From assembly GCF_003046185.1 (NCBI RefSeq), contig NZ_PZZL01000008.1, positions 124,001 through 188,000 of the forward strand: a stretch of DNA of 64,000 nt. Direction: 5' to 3'. A program made the translations under genes and the position numbers. This document shows positions 43,316 through 51,663 of the stretch, piece by piece (position 1 is the stretch's first letter; each line of letters opens with the position of its first letter). The notes under the pieces are model-generated. The model did no database searches, was not told where the DNA came from, and saw only the letters and a program-made list of their open reading frames with translations. The stretch comes from Phreatobacter oligotrophus. Lineage in GTDB: Bacteria > Pseudomonadota > Alphaproteobacteria > Rhizobiales > Phreatobacteraceae.

Positions 43316-43960
43316 TCAGCGGGTGGCGACGGAGGCCGGGGCGGTGCCCGGGCCGACGGTCACCCACAGGTTGGGGTCGACAGAGGACTGGCGCTTGACG
43401 AAGCGGTAGCCCGTCTGGTGCCAGAGGCGGATGTCGCTGGTCTCGTTGTCGAGGACGTAGTCGCCGCGATCGGTGCGAACCGTCAGCACGGCGTGGCCGT
43501 CACCCTGGCGGTCGCGGACGACCGTCACGAGCAGCGCGCTCTCGGGAAGCCCGGCCTCGACCAGCAGCTTCTTCTTGAGCAGAACGTAATCCTCGCAGTC
43601 GCCGCGCCCGGAGGTCGGGTAGGTCCAGACCTCCTCGCGGCCGTACTGGTCGATGTCGGTCACCGGCTCGATGGCGGTGTTCACATGCGCATTGATGCGA
43701 ATGATGGTCGCCCAGGCCGTGCCGCCGGTGCGGATCACCTCGACCGAGCGCGGCCGGGTGCGGCATTCGGCCGGCATGTCGCGGCAGAACTGGCGCCAGC
43801 CGAGGGGCGCGCTGCTGGCGCCCTGTTCGCTCAGGTAGGCGAGGCGTTCCGGGCTGGCGGTCGCCTGACCGCCCAGTCCCGCCGCCGTCACCAGCGCCAG
43901 GGCGAGGCAGGCTGCGACTCCTGATCCTCCGCCCCGTCGCCGGGTGTCCGATCCCCACAT
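43316..43960 (-). CDS. Transglutaminase-like cysteine peptidase (BTLCP)
   Basis: 214 aa with a signal peptide (GSGVAACLALALVTAAG). Catalytic Cys in GRGDCEDYVLLKKKLLVEAG, His in GDGHAVLTVRTDRG and Asp in YVLDNE are those of the bacterial transglutaminase-like cysteine proteinase family, to which LapG belongs. Likely periplasmic protease; no LapD/LapA-type partner is adjacent, though a PilZ protein lies across the 398-base gap. Confidence 0.88.
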   Translation of the reverse strand: MWGSDTRRRGGGSGVAACLALALVTAAGLGGQATASPERLAYLSEQGASSAPLGWRQFCRDMPAECRTRPRSVEVIRTGGTAWATIIRINAHVNTAIEPVTDIDQYGREEVWTYPTSGRGDCEDYVLLKKKLLVEAGLPESALLVTVVRDRQGDGHAVLTVRTDRGDYVLDNETSDIRLWHQTGYRFVKRQSSVDPNLWVTVGPGTAPASVATR

Positions 43961-44358
43961 GACGTGTCCCTCCGTCGTTGAGGCGACAGTCGCAGGCCGG
44001 ATTTGCAGCGCGCTGAAACGAAAAGCCGGAATCCGCTGGATCGCGGAGAGGGTTCGTTCAGGCTAACAAGGGGTGGATTCACCTTCGGCGCCTTGAGGGG
44101 ATGATTCATTCCCCGGGGGCAAGGTACTGATATGTCGTGGGTTTCGCGGTTGGGTGCAGCCGGAGTCCGACCGGCTGAGGCCTCAGGCGCCCGAAAGCCC
44201 GGGGTCGTCCGTTAACAGCGGCGGCTGTCCCGCCATGCCGGCCTTCACCACCGCTTCAGCATGTCGGACGATGCACTTCCGCAAGGGCAAAGCGCGCGCT
44301 TGGGATGACCATGCGTGAGGTGGTGCAGGGAGCGTGGGAACGGAGCAGCCGGTGCGGC
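43961..44358. other. 398-base gene-free stretch
   Basis: No ORF with normal coding character, RNA gene or strong terminator is seen between the BTLCP start and the PilZ gene stop. It contains a weak hairpin of GGGGAT/ATTCCCC type near 44098-44115 and a GTTAAC at 44210. It must hold the BTLCP promoter, which I could not place. Confidence 0.4.
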
Positions 44359-45018
44359 TCAGCGCGGGATCGCGACCGGCTCGGAATTGGGATTGAGGTC
44401 GGCGCCGAGTTCCTGGGCGAGGGCCAGGATGGTCTCGATCGGCTGCTGTCCCGAGAATTCCACTGCCACGCCGCGTTCCAGCAGGCGCACGACTCGCGCC
44501 ATGGTGCGCGAGATCTGGACGATGTCACCGGGCTTGAGGCCGTCGGCGCCGCCGATGGCCGCGCCCGACATGGAAATGTCGAGGACGCGCACCGGCACCT
44601 TCTCGCCGAGCGGGGTGGTGATGGTGGTGAAGGGATTGCGCGGAATGACGCGCTCGTGGCGGCGATCCTCGGGCAGGCCGAGGATCTGGCGGTTGGCGAG
44701 CCAGGTGAGCTGGTCGGCGAGCTTGTCGCGCTTGCGCAGCGAGGCCTCGATCGTCATCGAGAAGCCGGTCTCGGTGACGCGGACGATCATGCCCTCGATT
44801 CGGCCGATATGGTCGAGATAGGCGATGACCCGCTCACCGAGGCGGCCGACGACGGGCGCGACGATGGCGGCGCCACCCGGCGACATATCGATGACCTGGC
44901 ACGGAAATTCGCGCCGGTCCGACAGCATGAAGCGGCCGAGGACGTCCACCCGCACACGCTGAAAGCGGCGGTTCTCTTCCGACGATGGTGCGGACAAGAC
45001 TTTCGCGAGCGCTGACAT
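44359..45018 (-). CDS. Dual PilZ-domain protein (c-di-GMP receptor candidate)
   Basis: 219 aa with two PilZ domains. The first has RRFQR (17-21) and DMSPGG (44-49), the second RRHERVIPR and DISMSG, so both retain the RxxxR and DxSxxG c-di-GMP-binding elements. No membrane segment, so a cytoplasmic c-di-GMP sensor. The PAS_5 gene lies upstream on the same strand, 74 bases away. The start at ATG 45018 has only a weak ribosome site. Confidence 0.88.
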   Translation of the reverse strand: MSALAKVLSAPSSEENRRFQRVRVDVLGRFMLSDRREFPCQVIDMSPGGAAIVAPVVGRLGERVIAYLDHIGRIEGMIVRVTETGFSMTIEASLRKRDKLADQLTWLANRQILGLPEDRRHERVIPRNPFTTITTPLGEKVPVRVLDISMSGAAIGGADGLKPGDIVQISRTMARVVRLLERGVAVEFSGQQPIETILALAQELGADLNPNSEPVAIPR

Positions 45019-45092
45019 GATCGGCGGGGTTCGAGGGCGAGCCAGCCGGAGAGTATCGGCGGAGCGTTAACGCAGTGTTGCAACGCAAAGTT

Positions 45093-45692
45093 TCAGGACG
45101 CAATGCCGCCCTGGATGAGCCGCAGGGCTGGTTTCGCGGCAAAGGCGTGGGAGCGCGGCTGGATCGTCGCGTCGGCGGCAAGCGCCTCGGCGCCGCGGGC
45201 GGTGGGCCAGAGCAGCGACAGGGCGCCGATCTCCAGCTTGGCGATGCCGTCCCGACCTATCCACCAGGGCAGATCGGTGCCCGTGATGGTGCCGATCATC
45301 CGCGCGCCGAGGCGGCCCCGGTGGACGAGCGGCAGAAGCGTCATCTCCAGATCGACATCGCGGCCGATGGTGCTGGTGCCGGTGACGGCAAGGCTGAGGC
45401 CCGCCTGGGCGGCGAGGGCGTCGGACAGGCCGCGATGGAATGCCTGGCGGCCGAGCTCGGTAAAGAGCGCGGTGAACGATTCGCCCTTCATCTCACGGGC
45501 GAAGAGGCTGCAGATGCGCGACCCGGCGAGGCGATAGGGCAGGGCGCCGGTGAGGTCGCCCTCAAGGACGAAGGTGTCGCCGAGGATCGGGCCGATGGCG
45601 CGCGGGTCGATGTCGGAGCGCTCGGGCGCCGGGCGTCCGCCACGCAGCGAATCCCAGTAGGCGAAAAGCGTGGTCCCCGCGGCGTGGGTCAT
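45093..45692 (-). CDS. PAS_5 domain protein
   Basis: 199 aa. The alphaproteobacterial PAS_5 (PF07310-like) pattern is visible: LFAYWDSLRGGRPAPERSDIDPRAIGPILGDTFVLE, then YRLAGSRICSLFAREMKGESF and MTLLPLVHRGRLGARMIGTITG. These proteins lack an output domain and their role is unknown. It may be co-transcribed with the dual PilZ gene downstream. Confidence 0.82.
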   Translation of the reverse strand: MTHAAGTTLFAYWDSLRGGRPAPERSDIDPRAIGPILGDTFVLEGDLTGALPYRLAGSRICSLFAREMKGESFTALFTELGRQAFHRGLSDALAAQAGLSLAVTGTSTIGRDVDLEMTLLPLVHRGRLGARMIGTITGTDLPWWIGRDGIAKLEIGALSLLWPTARGAEALAADATIQPRSHAFAAKPALRLIQGGIAS

Positions 45693-46084
45693 GATGGGCC
45701 TCTCCTGTGCCGTTCCGGGACGGATGGGCTCCGTCGCGGCGTTCTCGGGGCAGAGGTCGCAGAGGCCGTGCCAGCGGCGATGGGAAGGGCAGGGTTAACG
45801 ATCGGTGAAGGGGGTAAGGTTAACCAAGCGTTTCGATTGCGGCCGCCGGCGCCGCGTGGTTCCGTCGGGGCGTTCCACGATTTCGGAAGGCGGGTGCTGA
45901 CTCCCCCGCCGACCGCGACACTTTCAGGCTTCTCCTGGGGACATGAGGAGATGGAGACGTGACCATCGGGGCCGGTTCGCCGGTCCCCACGCTCCCGCCG
46001 GGGGAGGCCGAAAGGTCTCCCCCTCTTTTTTTGCCCGAGGCAGCGACAGGCCGCGCTCTCGACTCAGGGCCCGCCGAGGCTCTA
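45693..46084. other. 392-base gene-free region with a probable leader or small RNA
   Basis: Between divergent PAS_5 and rhomboid genes. It contains two TTAACC/GTTAAC half motifs at 45795 and 45820, a CTCCT/AGGAG pairing near 45933-45949, a strong hairpin at 45968-45989 and the plus-strand terminator at 46000-46032. A frame beginning at ATG 45943 encodes MRRWRRDHRGRF, with AGG and AGA rare Arg codons. Confidence 0.5.
46000..46032 (+). terminator. Strong intrinsic terminator upstream of the rhomboid gene
   Basis: Ten-base arms 46000-46009 and 46014-46023 close on a GAAA tetraloop and are followed by TCTTTTTTT (46024-46032). This is the best terminator in the window. No plus-strand gene ends before it, so it ends an unannotated short transcript or acts as an attenuator in the rhomboid leader. 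Confidence 0.88.
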
Positions 46085-46846
46085 GTGAGACCTCCCGCAT
46101 CTTCCGGCATCCGTTCCTTGTCCCAGCGCGAACCGATCCTCAACGTCCCCGGCATCGTCTCGCTGCTCTGCGGCGCCATGATCCTCATTCATGCGGTGCG
46201 GCAGTACGTTCTTGACGAGGATGCCGACCGCGAGGTGCTGCTGACCTTCGCCTTCATCCCCGCCCGCTTCGAGGGCTCGATCGCCGGCACCTTCTTCCCC
46301 GGCGGGGTCGCGGGGGACATCTGGACCTTCGTCACCTACGCCTTCCTCCACGCCGACTGGACCCATCTCGGCCTCAATGTCCTGTGGTTCCTGGTCTTCG
46401 GGTCCGCCGTGGCGCGGCGTTTCGGGGCCGGGCGGACGCTCCTGTTCTTCATCGCCACCGCGGCGGCGGGCGCGCTTGGCCATCTCGCGGCGGTCGGCAC
46501 GGCCTTCGTGCCGGTGATCGGCGCCTCCGGTGCGGTCTCCGGCTTCACGGCGGCGGCGCTGCGCTTCGTCTTCGAGATGGGCGGCCCGCTCGGGGCCATG
46601 CGGGCGAATGGCGAGGAGGCCTACCGCATGCCGGCGCTGCGGCTCGTCGACATGGTCCGCAACGGACCCGTCATGGGCATGGTCGCGGTCTGGGTCATCG
46701 TCAACGTCGCCTTTGGCGCCATGAGCCTGCCCATGCCCGGTTTCGAGGGCCAGATCGCCTGGCAGGCGCATCTGGCGGGCTTCGCAGCGGGGCTGCTGCT
46801 GTTCCGCTTCTTCGATCCGGTCCGCGACGAGGTCCTGCCCGCCTGA
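46085..46846 (+). CDS. Rhomboid family intramembrane serine protease
   Basis: 253 aa, about six membrane spans. The catalytic Ser lies in GASGAVSG and the catalytic His in WQAHLAGFAAG; YAFLHADWTHLGLNVLWF is the family loop with its conserved His and Asn. An ORF start at GTG 45959 would place the terminator at 46000-46032 inside the coding region, so the GTG at 46085 (GAGG 7 bases upstream), just before the conserved REPILNVPG, is preferred. Substrates unknown. Confidence 0.88.
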   Translation: MRPPASSGIRSLSQREPILNVPGIVSLLCGAMILIHAVRQYVLDEDADREVLLTFAFIPARFEGSIAGTFFPGGVAGDIWTFVTYAFLHADWTHLGLNVLWFLVFGSAVARRFGAGRTLLFFIATAAAGALGHLAAVGTAFVPVIGASGAVSGFTAAALRFVFEMGGPLGAMRANGEEAYRMPALRLVDMVRNGPVMGMVAVWVIVNVAFGAMSLPMPGFEGQIAWQAHLAGFAAGLLLFRFFDPVRDEVLPA

Positions 46847-46986
46847 GGCCGCCGGCCGTATTGTGCGGCGCACTTCTGCCGTCTTGTTTCGTCGCCTGTG
46901 CCATCCGATGATCGCCCTCCGGGTGACCGGGACCTGACAGGCGGGGCGGCCCGCAGGGACGCGCCCCTCCGCAACCGGAGGCGCAG

Positions 46987-47418
46987 ATGAACGTGAAGAG
47001 CATTCTCGACGCCAAGGGCCGCGCGGTGGCGACCATCGCCCCCGGGGCCACGCTGGCGGACGCCGCCCATCTCCTCGCATCGAAGCGCATCGGCGCGATC
47101 GTGGTGACGGGCCCAGGCGACACGGTCGCCGGCATCCTTTCCGAGCGCGACATCGTGCGCAGCCTGTCGGAACGGGGCGCAGCGGTGCTGGACCGCACGG
47201 TCGGGGAAACCATGACGCGCAAGGTCGTGACCTGTTCGGAGGCCGAGACGCTCGACCGGCTGATGGAGATCATGACCGAGGGCAAGTTCCGCCACCTGCC
47301 GGTGACGGAAAACGGCCGGCTGGTCGGCATCATGTCCATCGGCGACGTGGTGAAGTGGCGGCTTGCCGAGATCGAGAGCGAGCACGCCGCGCTCAAGGAG
47401 TATGTGATGAACGCCTGA
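46987..47418 (+). CDS. CBS-domain pair protein
   Basis: 143 aa consisting of two CBS motifs (ATIAPGATLADAAHLLASKRIGAIVVT..GILSERDIVRSL and RKVVTCSEAETLDRLMEIMTEGKFRHLPVTENGRLVGIMSIGDVVKWRL), a stand-alone Bateman module that binds adenosyl ligands. GGAGG at 46976-46980 precedes the ATG. Common in alphaproteobacteria with no fixed partner; possible energy sensor. Confidence 0.92.
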   Translation: MNVKSILDAKGRAVATIAPGATLADAAHLLASKRIGAIVVTGPGDTVAGILSERDIVRSLSERGAAVLDRTVGETMTRKVVTCSEAETLDRLMEIMTEGKFRHLPVTENGRLVGIMSIGDVVKWRLAEIESEHAALKEYVMNA

Positions 47419-47428
47419 CCCGCCGGGG

Positions 47429-48496
47429 TCAGGCCACCGCCTTCAGCGCCTCGGCGAGATCGGGAAGGATGCGCTCGGCTGCCTCCTCGCCGAGCGCGAT
47501 GGCTTCCGCCGCGCGGTGGAACTCGAAGAGCCCGATCTTCGACAGGCGCGGGCCGATCAATACGTTCGGCGGGTCGCCGGCGAGACGCTGGCGGGCGATG
47601 CGTTCCTGCGTGGCATTGAAGGCCTTGGCCATGACGGTGGGGATGCCCGGCGCGCGCGCCATGGCGATGCGCGGATCCATGCCACCCGCCGGGGCATCGA
47701 GCGACAGGCCGGCGCGCAGCGGACGGGTCAGGGCGCGGCCGATGCCGCGTCCGAGGCCCCGCCCGATCCCGCGGCCGAGATTGACCATGGCGGTGACGCG
47801 CGGGCGGCGCTCGACGAGCGGCAGGGCCTCGTCCTCGGGGCTGGTGCCGTGGTCCTGGATGACGGTCGCCCGCCCCAGGGCATCGGCGTTGAGGCTTACC
47901 GCCACGACGAGGCGGGCGCCCAGCGCCCGCGTCACCGAGACGGGCACGGGGTTGGAGAGCGCGCCGTCCATCAGCCAGCGCCCGCCGATCCGCACCGGCG
48001 GCAGGATGCCGGGCAGGGCGTAGGAGGCGCGCAGCGCCGTCATCAGCCGCCCGCGGGTGAGCCAGATCTCGTGGCCGGTGCCGATCTCGGTCGCGACTGC
48101 CGTGAAGCCGATGGGCAGGTCCTCGATCCGCGTCTCGCCGATCTCGCGCTCCAACAACTGGGCGACGCGGGTCCCGCCCATGAGGCTGCCGCCCGAGATG
48201 GCGATGTCGACGAGCGAGATCACGTCGCGCCGCTTCAGCGACAGCGCCCAGTCGGTGAAGGCGTCGAGCTTGCCGGCCGCGTAGAGCCCGCCGACCGCCG
48301 CACCGATGGAGGTTCCGGCGATCACGTCGGGCTCGTAGCCCGCCCGCACCAGGGTGCGGATGACGCCGACATGGGCGAGGCCGCGCGCCGCGCCGCCGCC
48401 GAGCGCGAGGCCGATGGTCGGCCGCGGTGGCGGCGTCAGCGTGCTCTCGGCGAAGTCGGAGGGCTCGGTCGCGGCCCGGCGGCGAAGGCGCAGCAT
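47429..48496 (-). CDS. Patatin-like phospholipase (NTE/RssA type)
   Basis: 355 aa. Glycine-rich oxyanion loop LALGGGAARGLAHVGVI, nucleophile Ser in GTSIGAAVGGLYAAG and the Asp of the dyad in LMDGALSNPVPV. Serine hydrolase acting on phospholipids or lysophospholipids; cytoplasmic, no signal peptide. It lies 3 bases from hisI on the same strand (hisI upstream), so the two are probably co-transcribed. Confidence 0.92.
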   Translation of the reverse strand: MLRLRRRAATEPSDFAESTLTPPPRPTIGLALGGGAARGLAHVGVIRTLVRAGYEPDVIAGTSIGAAVGGLYAAGKLDAFTDWALSLKRRDVISLVDIAISGGSLMGGTRVAQLLEREIGETRIEDLPIGFTAVATEIGTGHEIWLTRGRLMTALRASYALPGILPPVRIGGRWLMDGALSNPVPVSVTRALGARLVVAVSLNADALGRATVIQDHGTSPEDEALPLVERRPRVTAMVNLGRGIGRGLGRGIGRALTRPLRAGLSLDAPAGGMDPRIAMARAPGIPTVMAKAFNATQERIARQRLAGDPPNVLIGPRLSKIGLFEFHRAAEAIALGEEAAERILPDLAEALKAVA

Positions 48497-48499
48497 GGA

Positions 48500-48949
48500 T
48501 CAGAACGCCGCCCGCAGGCGCTCGGCATCGCGCGGCACGAGCCGCACGGCCTCGAGCGGGCCGCCGGTGGGAATGGCGCGGTAAAAGCAGGTGCGCCGGC
48601 CGGTGTGGCAGGAGCCGCCATCGCCGCCGACGGTCACCTTCATCCAGACCGCATCCTGGTCGCAGTCGATGCGCATCTCGACGATGCTCTGGATCTGGCC
48701 GGACGTGTCGCCCTTGTGCCAGATCGCGCCGCGCGAGCGCGACCAGTAATGCGCTTCGCCGGTTTCCACCGTGAGGCGGAGGGCCTCCTCGTTCATGTGG
48801 GCGACCATGAGCAGGTCGCCGGTGGCGGCATCCGTCGCGATGGCGGTGATGAGGCCGTCGGCGCCGAAGCGGGGGAGGAGGCGGTCGCCTTCCTCGCGCT
48901 CCTCCTTGGTGGGCGGCGGAGGCGATCCGGGGGGGCAATCGGCGCACAT
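48500..48949 (-). CDS. hisI: Phosphoribosyl-AMP cyclohydrolase
   Basis: 149 aa, third step of histidine synthesis, opening the adenine ring of PR-AMP. Zinc/magnesium-binding residues appear in [13 protein letters not shown] and [40 protein letters not shown] and [11 protein letters not shown] are highly conserved. No fused HisE domain. The ATG at 48949 is preferred to the ORF start at 49042. Not next to other his genes, as often in alphaproteobacteria. Confidence 0.95.
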   Translation of the reverse strand: MCADCPPGSPPPPTKEEREEGDRLLPRFGADGLITAIATDAATGDLLMVAHMNEEALRLTVETGEAHYWSRSRGAIWHKGDTSGQIQSIVEMRIDCDQDAVWMKVTVGGDGGSCHTGRRTCFYRAIPTGGPLEAVRLVPRDAERLRAAF

Positions 48950-49131
48950 CGGCGAATGTCCTGCACAAAAGGCTGAAGTCGGCACTCCTTCTAGCGCGGC
49001 CCTGTGGACAAACCCAAGGGGATGGCGCCCGGGCGGTACCAACCGGCCACCGCGTCAAGGTTAACGAATGCTTCCGCTCGTCCCGGCGCTCCCGGCTCAC
49101 TACCTTGTCGGCCTCACCCCCGGAGGCCCCC

Positions 49132-49473
49132 ATGAGCGAGCAGAGAGACCTTTTCTCGACGTCCGTCCTTGCGGACCAGAGCGAACTGAAGGCGCATGCC
49201 GCACTCTACGAGGCGCGCGAGGCTGCCGGCAGCCCGCCGGAACAGCCGGCCATCATCACCGCGCCGCCGCGCGTCATCCGGCAGGGCGGGGCGGCCGCCG
49301 CGCGGGCGCTGCGCGAGAAGCTGGTGGAAGAGCATCGCGCCGTCGTCGTGCAGGCGGCCGAGCGTTTCGCCGGCAAGGACGGCGGCATTCCCGCCCGCTC
49401 CATCCTGCGCTTCCGCCTGAGCGACCTGCCGCGCCTGATCCGGCCGGATCGCGACCCAGCGGCCCGCGACTGA
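49132..49473 (+). CDS. Small cytoplasmic protein of unknown function
   Basis: 113 aa beginning MSEQRDLFSTSVLADQSELKAHAALYEAREAA. Predicted largely helical with an Arg-rich end (RFRLSDLPRLIRPDRDPAARD); no membrane segment, signal or metal motif. CGGAGG at 49121-49126 supports the ATG. Divergent from hisI and 90 bases before gatC. Family not recognised. Confidence 0.6.
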   Translation: MSEQRDLFSTSVLADQSELKAHAALYEAREAAGSPPEQPAIITAPPRVIRQGGAAAARALREKLVEEHRAVVVQAAERFAGKDGGIPARSILRFRLSDLPRLIRPDRDPAARD

Positions 49474-49563
49474 CGCGCCCGCGTCCCGACTTACCATTGC
49501 GGCGCGAAAGGCCCTGATGCTAAGAGGCCGGGTCCATTTCCTGTCCCACCGGGTGAAGTCTGC

Positions 49564-49851
49564 ATGTCCGTCGACCAGGCGACCGTCCGGCGCATCGCGC
49601 ATCTCGCGCGCATCGCCGTGACTGAAGAGGAGGTTCCCCATCTCCAGGGCGAGCTCAACGCCATCCTCGCCTTCGTCGAGCAGCTCAACGAGGTCGACGT
49701 GACCGGCGTCGAGCCGATGACCTCGGTCACGCCCATGGCCATGAAGAAGCGCCAGGACGTGGTCACCGATGGCGGCATTCCCGACCAGATCGTCGCCAAT
49801 GCACCGGAGCGCGAAGGCCATTTCTTCGCCGTGCCGAAGGTCGTGGAGTAA
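49564..49851 (+). CDS. gatC: Aspartyl/glutamyl-tRNA amidotransferase subunit C
   Basis: 95 aa, Gat[48 protein letters not shown] and the C-terminal [16 protein letters not shown] are canonical. It stabilises GatA and contacts GatB in the GatCAB complex that converts Glu-tRNA(Gln) and Asp-tRNA(Asn). Three bases separate it from gatA. Confidence 0.96.
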   Translation: MSVDQATVRRIAHLARIAVTEEEVPHLQGELNAILAFVEQLNEVDVTGVEPMTSVTPMAMKKRQDVVTDGGIPDQIVANAPEREGHFFAVPKVVE

Positions 49852-49854
49852 GCC

Positions 49855-51342
49855 ATGACCGACCTGACCCAGCTCACCATTGCCGAGGCCCTTGCAGGCC
49901 TGAAGACAAAGTCCTTCTCGGCGACCGACCTGACCCGCGCCTATCTCGCCGCCATGGAGAAGGGCCGCGGCCTCAACGCCTATGTGCTGGAGACGCCTGA
50001 CAAGGCGCTCGCCATGGCGGAGGCCTCCGATGCCCGCATCGCCCGCGGCGAATTCGGCCCACTGGAAGGCATCCCGCTCGGCGTGAAGGACCTGTTCTGC
50101 ACCGCCGGCACGCGGACGACGGCCTGCTCGAACATCCTGCGCAACTTCGTGCCGACCTACGAATCGACCGTCACCAGCAATCTGTGGCGTGACGGCGCGG
50201 TGATGCTCGGCAAGCTCAACAACGACGAGTTCGCCATGGGCTCGTCGAACGAGACGAGCTGTTTCCCGACGCCGGTCAATCCCTGGCGCCGGCAGGGCGC
50301 CAACGACACGACCCCGCTGGTGCCGGGCGGCTCCTCGGGTGGCTCCTCGGCCGCCGTTGCCGCCATGCTCTGCGCGGGTGCGACCGCCACCGATACCGGC
50401 GGCTCCATCCGCCAGCCGGCGGCGCTCACCGGCACGGTCGGCATCAAGCCGACCTATGGCCGCGTCTCGCGCTGGGGCATCGTCGCCTTCGCCTCCTCGC
50501 TCGACCAGGCCGGCCCCATCGCCCGCGACGTGATGGATGCTGCCTTGATGCTGCGCTCCTTCGCAGGTCCCGACGCGAAGGACACGACCTGCGTCGACCG
50601 CGCCGTGCCGGACTATGCGGCGGCGGTGGGCAAGTCGATCAAGGACATGACCATCGGCATCCCCCGGGAGTACCGGATCGACGGCATGCCGGCCGAGATC
50701 CAGAAGCTCTGGGATGAGGGCGCGCAGATCCTGAAGGATGCCGGCGCGAACATCGTCGAGATCTCGCTGCCGCACACCAAATACGCGCTGCCGGCCTATT
50801 ACATCGTGGCGCCGGCCGAGGCCTCCTCGAACCTCGCCCGCTATGACGGCGTGCGCTACGGCCTGCGCGAGCCGGGCAAGGACATTGTCGAGCTCTACGA
50901 GAAGACCCGCGCCGCGGGCTTCGGCAAGGAGGTCCGCCGGCGCATCATGATCGGCACCTACGTGCTCTCGGCCGGCTATTACGACGCCTATTACGTCCGG
51001 GCGCAGCAGCTGCGCACGCTCATCAAGCATGACTTCGAGCAGGCCTATGCCTCGGGCGTCGATGCCATCCTGACGCCCTCCACGCCCTCGGCCGCCTTCG
51101 GCATCGGCGAGAAGGGCTCGGCCGATCCGGTCGAGATGTACCTGCAGGACGTCTTCACCGTCACGGTGAACATGGCGGGCCTGCCGGGCATCGCCGTGCC
51201 GGCGGGCCTCGACAACCAGGGCCTGCCGCTCGGCCTGCAGCTCATCGGCCGGGCCTTCGACGAGGAGACCCTGTTCTCGGTGGCGAGCGTCATCGAGAAG
51301 GCCAAGGGCCGCTTCCCCGTCAGCGACCGCTGGTGGGGCTGA
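49855..51342 (+). CDS. gatA: Aspartyl/glutamyl-tRNA amidotransferase subunit A
   Basis: 495 aa amidase that releases ammonia from glutamine for the GatB reaction. The Ser-cisSer-Lys triad is complete: K78 in GVKDLF, S160 in GGSSGGSS and the nucleophile S184 in [11 protein letters not shown]. The C-terminal [26 protein letters not shown] is typical. Operon with gatC; gatB lies 4 kb downstream after other genes. Confidence 0.96.
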   Translation: MTDLTQLTIAEALAGLKTKSFSATDLTRAYLAAMEKGRGLNAYVLETPDKALAMAEASDARIARGEFGPLEGIPLGVKDLFCTAGTRTTACSNILRNFVPTYESTVTSNLWRDGAVMLGKLNNDEFAMGSSNETSCFPTPVNPWRRQGANDTTPLVPGGSSGGSSAAVAAMLCAGATATDTGGSIRQPAALTGTVGIKPTYGRVSRWGIVAFASSLDQAGPIARDVMDAALMLRSFAGPDAKDTTCVDRAVPDYAAAVGKSIKDMTIGIPREYRIDGMPAEIQKLWDEGAQILKDAGANIVEISLPHTKYALPAYYIVAPAEASSNLARYDGVRYGLREPGKDIVELYEKTRAAGFGKEVRRRIMIGTYVLSAGYYDAYYVRAQQLRTLIKHDFEQAYASGVDAILTPSTPSAAFGIGEKGSADPVEMYLQDVFTVTVNMAGLPGIAVPAGLDNQGLPLGLQLIGRAFDEETLFSVASVIEKAKGRFPVSDRWWG

Positions 51343-51346
51343 GGCC

Positions 51347-51556
51347 ATGATCCCCGCCCGGGCCGTCGCGATTGCTGCGCTGACGGTTTTCGGGTGGGTG
51401 TTCCTCGCCCTCGCGGGCCTCATGGCCATCTATGTCGGCCTGGCGGTCTGGGCCGGCGACCCAAGTTTCAAGATCGCCTATCTCGGCCTGTTCCTGCTGC
51501 TCGCGCTCGGTGCGGCCTTCGGCTGCCGGCACATGGCGCGCCGCATCGGCCGCTGA
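51347..51556 (+). CDS. Small two-span membrane protein
   Basis: 69 aa with hydrophobic segments at ~7-34 and ~46-60 (AIAALTVFGWVFLALAGLMAIYVGL and IAYLGLFLLLALGAAFG), and a basic C-terminus CRHMARRIGR. It starts 4 bases after the gatA stop and is probably translated from the same mRNA. No recognised family. Confidence 0.6.
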   Translation: MIPARAVAIAALTVFGWVFLALAGLMAIYVGLAVWAGDPSFKIAYLGLFLLLALGAAFGCRHMARRIGR

Positions 51557-51663
51557 GGCCGATGGAGCCGATGGGTCGCCTTGGCTTGCGACCGCCTTTT
51601 GAACAGTAACTTAATGGTCGATGGGGATATTCGCACGGACCGGTTGTCCATGCGGAGCGTCAC

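Noticed and set aside
45943-46215. 90-codon ORF as an ordinary protein gene upstream of rhomboid
   Set aside because: It runs through a strong terminator and overlaps the rhomboid gene out of frame; only its first codons could matter, as a leader peptide.
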